A DNA stretch of 64,000 nt from Clostridium cadaveris (GCF_020911725.1 NZ_CP076620.1:3555348-3619347); one strand, 5' to 3'; numbered from the stretch's first letter, positions 35,849-43,768 are shown. Notes: generated by a model not told the origin, from the letters alone. Numbers and translations are program-made.

Positions 35849-36244
35849 TCAGCCCTCCGGCGTACCAGAACGGGATTTCTTGAAGTCGGCGTTTGGAACC
35901 GCTTCATAGGATTTTGGGAAAATGCGGTTGGGTTTTCCACAGCCCTGCTTCTGGATTTCCATCAGTCCGGCGTATTGCAGTTCCCGCAGTGTGTTCACCG
36001 CTTTCTGCCGCCCACAGTGGAGTAGGTCAACCACCTCGCAGATGGGGTAATACAGGAAAATCCGTCCGCAGTCATCCGCCCACCCATTCTTGCGGGATAA
36101 CTCTGTCCGGCGCAGGATAAAGGCGTACAGAACCTTTGCCTCGTTGGACAGGGGCTTGAATGTGGGGGCTTCAAAGAGAAAATTGGGGAGCCGGGTGAAG
36201 CTGAACGCCCTTTCCGGCTGATGGATATAGATGGTATTTGTCAT
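35849..36244 (-). CDS. RepA-N-like replication initiator (N-terminal domain)
   Basis: A 131-residue protein starting MTNTIYIHQPERAFSFTRLP and containing LPNFLFEAPTFKPLSNEAKV and a winged-helix stretch with GRQKAVNTLRELQ. This matches the N-terminal domain of RepA_N replication initiators. It is much shorter than plasmid RepA_N proteins, so it may act as a regulator or a reduced initiator. The ribosome site is weak. Confidence 0.75.
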   Translation of the reverse strand: MTNTIYIHQPERAFSFTRLPNFLFEAPTFKPLSNEAKVLYAFILRRTELSRKNGWADDCGRIFLYYPICEVVDLLHCGRQKAVNTLRELQYAGLMEIQKQGCGKPNRIFPKSYEAVPNADFKKSRSGTPEG

Positions 36245-36355
36245 AGTTCGTTTTGTGGACGGTTAGAGGCCCGTTTTCCGGGGCGGACGATACTTTATAC
36301 CACTCGCCCCGGTTTGAGGCTTGCAAAGCCTGATAAATCAAGGCTTTTTTCGCTC

Positions 36356-36769
36356 CTAACTGTCCACAGCAGACCTCCTTTTCCGTTCACTTTCTGTTTT
36401 CTGCCGCCTGTAAACTCTGGCGGCACAGCCGGGGCAGTATTTTGCCCGGTTGGATTTGGGGACGAACACGCCGCCGCAGACCGCACAGCGTTTCAAGTCC
36501 TTATCCCGGAAAATCTCCGCTTCCAGCGTTCCGTCCAGCGGCAAGACCGCCCAGCGGAACCACTTACAGCAGACCGAGAAAGAAATCGTCTGCGGGCAGG
36601 TGCAGGTATCCCCATCGTCAAGGACAATGCAGTTACCGTCCTCAAAGCAACAGCACTCCCGGCGTATCAGGCTGGCCGCCTGTTTCCTCTGCGCCGGTGT
36701 CATGCGGTAAAGGGAACCGTCCGGCCTGCGTTCCAGCGGCGGCAAGTCTTTATAGGGGTTATCTCTCAT
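36356..36769 (-). CDS. Cysteine-rich protein (cys-rich VLP type)
   Basis: A 137-residue protein with a cluster RECCCFEDGNCIVLDDGDTC and CTCPQ near residues 38-62, and a zinc-ribbon-like CAVCGGVF...YCPGC near the C terminus. It matches the cysteine-rich VLP domain proteins carried by many Firmicute mobilizable elements. ATG 36769 behind GGAGGGAACGC is chosen; an upstream start at 36868 lacks a ribosome site. Function unknown. Confidence 0.75.
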   Translation of the reverse strand: MRDNPYKDLPPLERRPDGSLYRMTPAQRKQAASLIRRECCCFEDGNCIVLDDGDTCTCPQTISFSVCCKWFRWAVLPLDGTLEAEIFRDKDLKRCAVCGGVFVPKSNRAKYCPGCAARVYRRQKTESERKRRSAVDS

Positions 36770-37214
36770 GCGTTCCCTCCATTTTGCTTTCCGTTGCCGT
36801 TCTCCCCGAAAAGTTTTCCTGCCTCGTCGTCGCAAGCTGCGTATCGTTCGTTTCACCGCAAGCGGCAAAACTCACTCGCTCCGCTGCTCCTCCTCTCCCC
36901 ACAAAGCCATGCGGCTTTGCGGGGGCCCCGACAATAGCGGCGTGTTCCGGCGTTGGCACGCTCCCCGCAGCTTCGGGACATTTTGTCCCGAAGTCCGGCT
37001 CCTTGCTGTGCTTCTCCAGCCGGGGTATTCCTTTTCGGACGGTCATTCTGTTTTCAAGGTGCTGTCCATCGATGAACTACCCTAAGTCTACACCTAAATG
37101 GCCGCCCGTCCCGTATATCCGAAATGTAGGAAATCCGCCTGAAAATTCCCCTATTTCCGCGCTCTCGGAATTGTGTTACAATATAAATAAGAAAAGAGAA
37201 AGCGAGTTTAACTG
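36770..37214. other. Non-coding GC-rich junction between element backbone and cargo
   Basis: I see no gene here. It holds a perfect 10-bp hairpin, CTTCGGGACA (36971-36980) with TGTCCCGAAG (36984-36993). GC content falls abruptly after about 37140. A likely -10 (TACAAT, near 37179) stands before the first cargo gene. A degenerate copy of the hairpin is at 40393-40415 beyond the cargo. Confidence 0.5.
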
Positions 37215-37649
37215 ATGGATATAATCAAAATGTCGAACAAACACATTGATGAATGTGTGGATTTATTTATTGATGTGTTCACAAAAGCTCCATGGCATGA
37301 TACATATAGTTCCAGAAAACAGGTAGTGAGTTTTTTCCAAAATTACATGACAAACAATTATTTTGTGGGCTATGTTTTGAAAGAAGAAAGCAGTATTATT
37401 GCTCTGAGCATAGGAATGAAAAAACCGTGGATTAACGGTATGGAATATTATATCGACCAGTTTTGTGTAAAGACTGACTTGCAAGGGAAAGGGATTGGAA
37501 GTTATTTTTTGAAATTGATTGAAAATGAGATACAGACAGAAAAAATGAACGCAATCATTTTGAATACTGAACGAGGTTTTCCGGCCGAAAAATTTTATAA
37601 GAAAAACGGCTTCCAATCAGTTGATGAACTTATTACTCTCACAAAATAA
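37215..37649 (+). CDS. GNAT N-acetyltransferase, AAC(6')-like candidate
   Basis: A 144-residue GNAT with the acetyl-CoA loop LQGKGIGSYFLK (near residues 93-104) and ILNTERGFPAEKFYKKNGF at the C terminus. It is AT-rich compared with the element backbone, so it was probably acquired separately. The overall pattern, including EYYIDQFCV, recalls AAC(6')-type aminoglycoside acetyltransferases, and it travels with ANT(6). The substrate is not proven by sequence. Confidence 0.7.
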   Translation: MDIIKMSNKHIDECVDLFIDVFTKAPWHDTYSSRKQVVSFFQNYMTNNYFVGYVLKEESSIIALSIGMKKPWINGMEYYIDQFCVKTDLQGKGIGSYFLKLIENEIQTEKMNAIILNTERGFPAEKFYKKNGFQSVDELITLTK

Positions 37650-37682
37650 ATATCGGCCGCTTAAGCGGATGAGGAGGAGAGC

Positions 37683-38483
37683 ATGGAACTATCCATACAA
37701 GAACGATTGAAAGACCTGCGTGTGGAGCGTGGGCTGACGCTGGAGCAGCTTGCGGAGAAGACCCATCTCTCCAAGTCCGCTTTAGGCAGTTACGAGGGGG
37801 ACAATCTCAAGGACATCAGCCACTATGCCCTTATTGAGTTAGCAAAGTTTTACGAAGTGACTGTTGATTATCTGCTGGGCCGGTCTGAAACGAAAAATCA
37901 CCCAAATGCCGATCTCGCAGACCTGCATTTGAGCGATGATATGATTGAACTATTGAAAAGCGGACTGGTGGACAATTCTCTCTTGTGCGAACTGGCGACC
38001 CATCCGGATTTTCCCCGGCTCATGGCCGACCTTGAAATCTATGTGAACGGCGTAGCGGCAAAGCAGGTGCAGAGCGCAAACGCCATTTTGGACGCTGTGA
38101 GTGCAACGATTATGAAACAGCACAATCCCGGCTTGACCGACCCGCAGTTAAGACAGCTTATCGCCGCCCACATTGACGACGACAGCTTTTGCCGCTATGT
38201 GATACAGCAGGATATAAACAAGATAGCCCTCGACCTGCGGGAAGCCCATAAGGACGATTTTTTCAGCGTCCCGGAGGACAACCCACTGGAAGATTTCTTG
38301 CAGACCGCAGAGGAAACCACCAGAGAGGACAGCGACCCGGAGCAGGCGGCTATGGCATTTATCTGTAAGCGGCTCAAGTTAAACTATGGGAAACTGTCAG
38401 AGGAAGAAAAGAAGTGGTTGAAAAAGATTGCACAGAAATCGGATTTGCTGAAAAATCCAAAGCCCCAGCGGGGAAGAAAGTAG
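37683..38483 (+). CDS. XRE-family transcriptional regulator of the element
   Basis: A 266-residue protein with an N-terminal HTH (residues 7-66: RLKDLRVERGLTLEQLAEKT then SKSALGSYE). A helical domain follows that is common to regulators in Firmicute mobilizable elements. ATG 37683 stands behind GAGGAGG. GC-rich, like the backbone and unlike the genes on both sides. It may control the recombinase or cargo; the target is unknown. Confidence 0.85.
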   Translation: MELSIQERLKDLRVERGLTLEQLAEKTHLSKSALGSYEGDNLKDISHYALIELAKFYEVTVDYLLGRSETKNHPNADLADLHLSDDMIELLKSGLVDNSLLCELATHPDFPRLMADLEIYVNGVAAKQVQSANAILDAVSATIMKQHNPGLTDPQLRQLIAAHIDDDSFCRYVIQQDINKIALDLREAHKDDFFSVPEDNPLEDFLQTAEETTREDSDPEQAAMAFICKRLKLNYGKLSEEEKKWLKKIAQKSDLLKNPKPQRGRK

Positions 38484-38517
38484 GAGAACAGAAAATCAAG
38501 ATTTGGAGTGGTGAACT

Positions 38518-38550
38518 ATGAAACTATTTGATTGGGGTGGGAGAGAATAA
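38518..38550 (+). CDS. Ten-codon open frame, possible leader or remnant
   Basis: ATG 38518 behind GGAGTGG opens MKLFDWGGRE then TAA. The next bases in another frame read KTYFFDEPDYKI then a stop. Together they look like the two ends of a deleted gene, or a leader peptide for the acetyltransferase at 38604. I cannot tell which. Confidence 0.3.
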   Translation: MKLFDWGGRE

Positions 38551-38603
38551 AGACATACTTCTTTGATGAACCGGACTATAAAATTTAAGGAGAGCAAGGA
38601 AGT

Positions 38604-39137
38604 ATGAACACAATAAAGTTAAGACCAATCATTACCGTTGAAGAAAAAAACACATTTGTAAGTGAAATACAAGAGGCTTTTCAAATTTCTTATGTGTCAG
38701 AGTTTGGAGAATTTGAAAAGCAAGTTCTTCCTGCGGAAGATATAGAAGAATCTTTTAACGCAAAAGGCGCTGAAGCATATATCGCAGAAATTGACGGAGA
38801 AAGAATCGGCGGAGCGGTCATTGTTATAGATGATAAGACCGGCTACAACTCACTTCACCTTTTGTATGTGAAATCAAGCGCACAAAATGCTGGAAACGGA
38901 TTTAAGATATGGAAAGCGATTGAAGAACTACATCCTGAAACAAAAATTTGGGAGACGCATACCCCATATTACGATAAGCGAAACATTCATTTTTATGTAA
39001 ATCGTTGTGGTTTTAAGATTGTAGAATTTTTTAATCCGAAGCACAAAGACCCACACCAAATAGGTGAAACCGCAGGCAACATTCCAAAAGAGAACAATTA
39101 TTTCTTTAGATTTGAAAAAGAAATGAAATCCAGATAG
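38604..39137 (+). CDS. GNAT N-acetyltransferase
   Basis: A 177-residue GNAT-fold protein with the beta-strand EAYIAEIDGERIGGAVIVID and the C-terminal HFYVNRCGFKIVEFFNP. The acetyl-CoA loop is less canonical (SSAQNAGNGFKIW). The start has AAGGAG upstream. It lies between the XRE regulator and ANT(6) in the cargo. The substrate is not recognised; a resistance role is possible from context only. Confidence 0.75.
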   Translation: MNTIKLRPIITVEEKNTFVSEIQEAFQISYVSEFGEFEKQVLPAEDIEESFNAKGAEAYIAEIDGERIGGAVIVIDDKTGYNSLHLLYVKSSAQNAGNGFKIWKAIEELHPETKIWETHTPYYDKRNIHFYVNRCGFKIVEFFNPKHKDPHQIGETAGNIPKENNYFFRFEKEMKSR

Positions 39138-39306
39138 TAATTTATCGGAGAGATAGCAAAGCCAGCCGAGCCAGTCAACGGTCAAGATGAACGGCGCATT
39201 TCATTCGCCGCCGTTGACAGTCCCGCCCGTCTTTGCTAAAGGGCAATCAAGGCGGGAAAGCCCTAAAATGGTTTCACACCTATTTCAATAATTGGAGGAG
39301 ATAAAA

Positions 39307-40173
39307 ATGAGATCAGAAAAGGAAGTTTATGATATTGTTTTGAATTTTGCAAAAACAGATAAACGCATTCGCATGGTTACTTTGGAAGGATCTAGAACAA
39401 ATACAAATATTCCGCCTGATGATTTTCAGGATTTTGATATTACTTTTTTTGTTACGGATATGGACAGCTTCACAAGTGATGATAAATGGCTAGATATATT
39501 TGGTGAAAGGTTGATTCTGCAAAAGCCGGAAGATATGGAATTATTTCCAGCTGTAGAAAAGGGATTTTCATATTTAATGCTGTTTACTGATGATGTTAAG
39601 ATAGATTTAACTTTGCTGCCGCTGGAACTGATAGACGAGTATTTTACATGGGATAAACTGGTAAAGTTACTGTTGGATAAAGACAACCGTATCGTAAAGC
39701 CGCCAATACCAACGGATATAGACTACCACTTGCAGAAGCCTACTCAAAGAATGTTTGACGATTGCTGTAATGAATTTTGGAATACTACAACATATGTAGT
39801 AAAGGGCTTATGCCGCAAAGAAATTCTTTTTGCTATTGACCATATGAATGATATAGTACGAAAAGAATTGCTTCGCATGATTTCCTGGCTGATTGGTATC
39901 AAACAGGGATTTCATTTCAGTTTGGGAAAAAACTATAAATTTATGAAGCAATATGTCCCAGAGGAATTGTGGGAACGACTTATGTCCACTTATAATATGG
40001 ATTCCTATCCCCATATGTGGGAATCCTTTGAACAATGTATGGCATTGTTCCGGGAGGTTTCGTCAGAAGTGGCATGCCAGTTGGATTACCAGTATCCACT
40101 ATATGATGAAAAAATCAGTAATTATGTGATTCGGCAAAAGAAAAAATATGGCATTGAATATGATAACAAATAA
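39307..40173 (+). CDS. aadE: Aminoglycoside 6-adenylyltransferase ANT(6) (streptomycin)
   Basis: ANT(6) transfers AMP to the 6-OH of streptomycin and inactivates it. The 288-residue protein has the nucleotidyltransferase pattern VTLEGSRTN and FQDFDITFFV (metal-binding D-x-D), VKIDLTLLPLE, and the helical domain with CNEFWNTTTYVVKGLCRKE. Length and motifs are those of ANT(6)-I enzymes; the sequence is closer to ANT(6)-Ib as I recall it. ATG 39307 lies seven bases behind GGAGGAG. It is the most clearly functional cargo gene. Confidence 0.93.
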   Translation: MRSEKEVYDIVLNFAKTDKRIRMVTLEGSRTNTNIPPDDFQDFDITFFVTDMDSFTSDDKWLDIFGERLILQKPEDMELFPAVEKGFSYLMLFTDDVKIDLTLLPLELIDEYFTWDKLVKLLLDKDNRIVKPPIPTDIDYHLQKPTQRMFDDCCNEFWNTTTYVVKGLCRKEILFAIDHMNDIVRKELLRMISWLIGIKQGFHFSLGKNYKFMKQYVPEELWERLMSTYNMDSYPHMWESFEQCMALFREVSSEVACQLDYQYPLYDEKISNYVIRQKKKYGIEYDNK

Positions 40174-40771
40174 AATTTTTTCAATCGAAAAAATTTATTT
40201 TGATTATTCAATTTTGAAAAACTGAATACCTCAAAATCAGAAAGAGCGCGGACAAGCACTTTGAGGGATTGGCCGCCTTGTCCACCCATTCAGTGGGACG
40301 GCGGGTGGCGGTCAAGGCCGGGTGTAAACCCGTTCATTTCAGCCTTGACGGTTACCCGCTGTCCTGTTACTTTTCCGGGAGTGTAGCCACAACTTCGGGA
40401 CACTTTGTCCACAAGTCAGAGCGTAGGACGAAGAACGGGGGCGTTCATATACGCCCTGTCTGCTGGCGAAAACAGACCTGCGCTTGCGGCTCCACGCCAC
40501 ACAAGCACAGCCCTGTTTTCCTGCCGCTTCAAATGCCCTTGCCCTCCCCGGCGGCAACGGCATTTTCACGGCAACGCCGACAGAGCGTATAACACACTAC
40601 ACTTTGCTTCGCAAAGTCGTGTGCCAAATGGGGGCGTTGCCCCCTTTGGAAACCCCCACAAGAAAAGGCGGTACGCTACCCCTCCACGGGGCGCATACCG
40701 CCTTTTCTTGTTATCCAGCCCTCCGGCTGTATCGGTTGAGCAAAAGTCAGCGTGGGATTGGTGTGGTATCT
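40174..40771. other. Non-coding right end of the element
   Basis: No gene is supported. The stretch starts AT-rich, becomes GC-rich from about 40240, and holds a degenerate copy (40393-40415) of the hairpin at 36971. It contains broken blocks that look like remnants of element genes. A 16-bp hairpin lies at 40658-40711. Confidence 0.5.
40658..40711. terminator. Strong bidirectional hairpin near the right end of the element
   Basis: ACAAGAAAAGGCGGTA (40658-40673) and TACCGCCTTTTCTTGT (40696-40711) form a perfect 16-bp stem. T-rich tracts in the arms could stop transcription in either direction and insulate cargo from the chromosome. Confidence 0.65.
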
Positions 40772-40909
40772 TTATCTAAGCGATACCCCTGTTTCCCATT
40801 TGCTTACTGCCCCAGCAGATACCCCTACCATATTTGCAAGCTGTTCCTGAGTTATATTTTTATCTTTTCTAAGCGTTAAAATTGTTTTTCCTATATTTAA
40901 ATCATTCAT
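40772..40909 (-). pseudogene. N-terminal part of the interrupted XRE/TPR regulator
   Basis: ATG 40909 opens MNDLNIGKTILTLRKDKN and a complete helix-turn-helix ending KWETG. Four element-derived residues (VSLR) and TAA at 40772 follow. Residue 41 (Gly) is the last host residue, and the next one, Asn, is at 32710 beyond the element. This piece retains the recognition helix, so it could make a 45-residue DNA-binding fragment. Confidence 0.85.
40782..40797. other. Right attachment junction (attR)
   Basis: Element sequence GATACC (40782-40787) is followed by the CC core (40788-40789) and host sequence TGTTTCCC. GGTATC and GATACC at the two ends are inverted repeats around the core. Confidence 0.8.
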
Positions 40910-41061
40910 ATCTGCTAAGATCTCCCCACTCTTTAAATTTACTCTTTATCTTGGTTATATTTTATCTTCTATCATGTAATTAAACAATGGAGAGCAATTC
41001 ACGTGGAAGTCACGATATATTGAATACTATTCCATATATAATATATAGTAATTTAATTGTT

Positions 41062-41298
41062 TTAGTAGATAATTTTCCTACATTCATAATTTTCTTTTTT
41101 ATAATAAAGTTCACTTAGATTATCACTTTCAAAAACTTCTCAAATAACAGAATTCGTGAATGATTCAGCATATTCAACATGTCCACCAGGAAATGTTACT
41201 CCAGACCAGTTTATATTAAGTCTATTTTGTATAAGTATTTTTTCTTTGTCATATACCATGCACATATTAGTGAAAATTGCATTTTCGTTTCTGCTCAT
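41062..41298 (-). pseudogene. Nudix hydrolase pseudogene
   Basis: ATG 41298 behind GGGAG opens MSRNENAIFTNMCMVYDKEK and reaches the Nudix box as GGHVEYAESFTNSVI-stop-EVFE. The stop (TGA at 41142-41140) stands where the box needs arginine. The frame then continues only to 41062, so the C-terminal half is also lost. MutT-like nucleotide hydrolases are the closest family. It is upstream of the disrupted regulator and on the same strand. Confidence 0.75.
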
Positions 41299-41451
41299 AG
41301 TAATCTCCCTCATAATCTAAATAATCCTTTAAAGTTCATATAAAAAAAACAGTAAAAAATATATCTTTGTACTGGTTTTAGCAAATCTATTTTAACAAAT
41401 TCCAGTTTGTTTCTCTAAAGAATATATAAATAATCTTTAGATACCCATAAT

Positions 41452-41500
41452 ATAAAAAATTAGGACAAATTAAATGCTTATTGGCATCTATTTGTCCTAA
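41452..41500 (-). terminator. Terminator of the tRNA operon
   Basis: TTAGGACAAATAGATGC and GCATTTAATTTGTCCTAA pair on the minus strand, followed by six T. It lies seven bases after the tRNA-Gly gene. Confidence 0.8.
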
Positions 41501-41506
41501 CTTTTG

Positions 41507-41580
41507 TGGAGCGGATGATGGGAATCGAACCCACGTAGCTAGCTTGGGAAGCTAGAGCTCTGCCATTGAGCTACACCCGC
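41507..41580 (-). tRNA. tRNA-Gly (CCC)
   Basis: A full cloverleaf on the minus strand: acceptor GCGGGTG/CATCCGC, D stem GCTC/GAGC, anticodon stem CTAGC/GCTAG with loop TTCCCAA, and T loop TTCGATT. The CCA end is encoded. Counting fixes positions 34-36 as CCC, so it reads GGG, a rare codon in this genome. Confidence 0.93.
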
Positions 41581-41592
41581 ATAATATGTATG

Positions 41593-41668
41593 TGGAGCTA
41601 TCGACCGGACTCGAACCGGTGACCTGTTCATTACGAGTGAACTGCTCTACCAACTGAGCCACGATAGC
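41593..41668 (-). tRNA. tRNA-Thr (CGU)
   Basis: A full cloverleaf: acceptor GCTATCG/CGATAGC, D stem GCTC/GAGC, anticodon stem GTTCA/TGAAC with loop CTCGTAA giving CGU, and T loop TTCGAGT. CCA is encoded. It reads ACG and is transcribed before tRNA-Gly. Confidence 0.94.
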
Positions 41669-41831
41669 ACATAAGGCTATATTATAAATAATAATACATT
41701 TTATACTAATTATAAAACTCAATATAAGCTCAAAATATCTTTAATTTGCCTTATTTTCTCAATTTGCTGAATATATCTTATATTATCTAACTTTCTCTTT
41801 TAATTATGACTTTTAAATCTCTTTTTTAAAC

Positions 41832-41864
41832 TTTGACTTTCTTTGACTTTTGTTGTACTATAAT
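41832..41864 (+). promoter_or_regulatory. hsp18 promoter with CtsR-type operator
   Basis: The heptad pair TTTGACT-TTC-TTTGACT (41832-41848) is the reverse complement of AGTCAAA-GAA-AGTCAAA, which fits the CtsR operator pattern (A/G)GTCAAANAN(A/G)GTCAAA. TATAAT is at 41859-41864, with a likely -35 inside the first heptad, so bound CtsR would block the promoter. Confidence 0.75.
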
Positions 41865-41929
41865 AGTGTACTAAGAAATAAGTACTTACACTAAATCATA
41901 TAAAATTTATTTTAAAGGAGGAGTTATAT

Positions 41930-42370
41930 ATGTTTGATTTAGTACCTTTTAGAAAAAATAATGGATTAAGAAGACGTGACTCATTTGAGGGAATGCTAGA
42001 CTCATTCTTTAACGATGACTTCTTTAATGGCTTCCCTACCTTTAGCAAAGGATTTAACGTTGATTTACGTGAAACAGACAGCCAATATATAATAGAGGCT
42101 GATCTTCCAGGTGTAAACAAAGATTCTTTGAACATTTATTATGAAAACAACTATTTGACTATCTCTGCAAAAAGAGAGGATGTTCTTGAAGATAATTCTT
42201 CTGGATTTATAAGACGTGAAAGATCCTATGGAGAATTTAGTAGGGCATTCTATGTAGATAATATAGATGAAAATAGTATAGATGCTTCTTTTAATAATGG
42301 AGTTTTAAATATTACTATGAATAAGCTAAGTAAGGTTAATCCAAATAGAAGATCTATAGATATCCACTAG
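41930..42370 (+). CDS. hsp18: Small heat-shock protein Hsp20 family
   Basis: A 146-residue alpha-crystallin-type chaperone that holds unfolding proteins. The N-terminal arm is MFDLVPFRKNNGLRRRD, the core has YIIEADLPGVNKDSLNIYYE and GEFSRAFYVDNIDE, and the C-terminal beta strand GVLNITMNKL matches the A-x-x-x-n-G-v-L motif. AAAGGAGGAG precedes ATG 41930. A CtsR-type operator upstream implies heat induction. Confidence 0.93.
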   Translation: MFDLVPFRKNNGLRRRDSFEGMLDSFFNDDFFNGFPTFSKGFNVDLRETDSQYIIEADLPGVNKDSLNIYYENNYLTISAKREDVLEDNSSGFIRRERSYGEFSRAFYVDNIDENSIDASFNNGVLNITMNKLSKVNPNRRSIDIH

Positions 42371-42386
42371 TTACTCTCAATTACTT

Positions 42387-42420
42387 AAAAGGCATCAGAA
42401 TAAATATTCTGATGCCTTTT
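42387..42420. terminator. Bidirectional terminator between hsp18 and dnaB
   Basis: AAAAGGCATCAGAAT (42387-42401) and ATTCTGATGCCTTTT (42406-42420) form a perfect 15-bp stem that serves both converging genes. Confidence 0.9.
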
Positions 42421-42436
42421 ATATATTATTAATAAA

Positions 42437-43768
42437 CTATTGATGTATTGTATCAAGATTACCAAACTTACTGTATTGTCCAAGCCATGCAAGCTTAACT
42501 GTTCCTACTGGACCGTTTCTTTGCTTAGCTATTATGCATTCTCCTATATTTTTATCTTCAGTTTCCTTATTGTAGTATTCATCTCTATATAAGAACATAA
42601 CTACGTCTGCGTCCTGTTCTATAGAGCCTGATTCTCTAAGGTCTGAAAGCATAGGTCTATGGTCAGCTCTCTGTTCAGGAGCACGAGATAGCTGTGATAA
42701 GGCCACAACTGGACATTGCATTTCTTTTGCCAATGCTTTTATAGATCTAGATATTTCTGATACCTCCTGCTGTCTGCTCTCTCCACCGGTACCAGACATA
42801 AGCTGAAGATAGTCTATCATTATCATATCTATTCCGTGTTCTATCTTTATTCTTCTACACTTTGACCTCATCTCCATTACATTTACACCAGCAGTATCAT
42901 CTATGTATATTTTTGATGCTGCTAAAGGTCCTGATGCTCTAGCTATATTCTCCCAGTCCTCATCATCTAAATTACCAGTTCTAAGCTTTAGCATATCTAC
43001 ATTTGCCTCAGCACAAAGAAGCTTATATGCAAGCTGCTCCTTAGACATTTCCAATGAAAATATAACTACACTTTTCCCAGATTTAAGCGCAGCATGTTGT
43101 GCTATATTTAATGCAAAGGTTGTCTTTCCCATAGATGGTCTTGCAGCTATAAGTACCATATCTCCCCTTTGAAATCCAGATGTTTTATCATCTAAATCTC
43201 TAAATCCTGTAGGTACTCCCGTTACTTCTCCTTTATTGTTGAACAATCTTTCTATTTCTAAAAAGCCTCTTTCAAGTACAGCACTTATAGATTCGAAGTC
43301 GCTGCTTGAACGCTTTTCTGCTATATCAAAAACTTTTTTCTGTGCAAAATCTACCACATTTTCAACTTGATCTTGACCACTATAACTCTTCTCTATTATT
43401 TCGTTAGACGCCTTTATAAGTCTTCTGAGCATAGCTTTTTCATCAACTATCTTTATGTATGAATTTAGGTTTGCTATAGATGGAACAGAGTTACTTATTT
43501 CTGTTATATAACTTATCCCACCTGCACCTTCAAGTTTATCTATAGATTTTAAATGTTCAATCAAAGTTATCATATCTATTGGAATATCTTTTTGAAATAA
43601 ATCCATTATTCCTGCAAATATGATTTTATGAGAGTCTCTATAAAAATCATCTGTTTTTAATACTTCAGTAACCTGTGCTATTGCAGTTTTGTCTATAATC
43701 ATAGAACCTAATACTGACTGTTCCGCCTCTAAATTGTGCGGTAAACTTCTCATTACAGGTGAATCCAT
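42437..43768 (-). CDS. dnaB: Replicative DNA helicase DnaB
   Basis: The hexameric replication-fork helicase, 443 residues. The N-terminal domain starts SLPHNLEAEQSVLGSMIID. The RecA-like domain has Walker A ARPSMGKTTFALN (near residue 210), Walker B MIMIDYLQLMSG and the late motif LSDLRESGSIEQDADVVMFLYR. In clostridia it follows lonB/rplI in this origin-proximal cluster. Confidence 0.97.
   Translation of the reverse strand: MDSPVMRSLPHNLEAEQSVLGSMIIDKTAIAQVTEVLKTDDFYRDSHKIIFAGIMDLFQKDIPIDMITLIEHLKSIDKLEGAGGISYITEISNSVPSIANLNSYIKIVDEKAMLRRLIKASNEIIEKSYSGQDQVENVVDFAQKKVFDIAEKRSSSDFESISAVLERGFLEIERLFNNKGEVTGVPTGFRDLDDKTSGFQRGDMVLIAARPSMGKTTFALNIAQHAALKSGKSVVIFSLEMSKEQLAYKLLCAEANVDMLKLRTGNLDDEDWENIARASGPLAASKIYIDDTAGVNVMEMRSKCRRIKIEHGIDMIMIDYLQLMSGTGGESRQQEVSEISRSIKALAKEMQCPVVALSQLSRAPEQRADHRPMLSDLRESGSIEQDADVVMFLYRDEYYNKETEDKNIGECIIAKQRNGPVGTVKLAWLGQYSKFGNLDTIHQ

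Larger units (their letters stand above)
32714..40789. mobile_element. Integrative mobilizable element with serine recombinase and streptomycin resistance
   Basis: An 8,076-bp GC-rich island in an AT-rich chromosome, exactly splitting a regulator gene. Its ends are short inverted repeats GGTATC (32714-32719) and GATACC (40782-40787), with a CC core at each junction, the pattern left by large serine recombinases of the TnpX/TndX group. The backbone on the minus strand encodes recombinase, TnpW-like protein, MobV relaxase, RepA-N-like protein and a cysteine-rich protein. The plus-strand cargo is a GNAT, an XRE regulator, a second GNAT and ANT(6). It has a relaxase but no transfer apparatus, so it would need a helper element. 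Confidence 0.9.

Noticed and set aside
36221..37215. Plus-strand frames of 238 and 257 codons opposite the cysteine-rich gene
   Set aside because: Both are proline/arginine-rich shadows over the minus-strand gene and non-coding GC-rich DNA.
40269..40879. Overlapping frames of 107-131 codons at the right end of the element
   Set aside because: Several frames are open on both strands in GC-rich sequence, one crosses the attachment site into the split regulator, and none has a domain or ribosome site.
40989..41120. Plus-strand frame of about 43 codons before the nudix remnant
   Set aside because: No ribosome site, low-complexity hydrophobic translation, and overlap with the nudix pseudogene on the other strand.
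41831..41850. Tandem 10-base direct repeat as a CRISPR or satellite
   Set aside because: Only two copies with no spacer; it is explained as the CtsR heptad pair.
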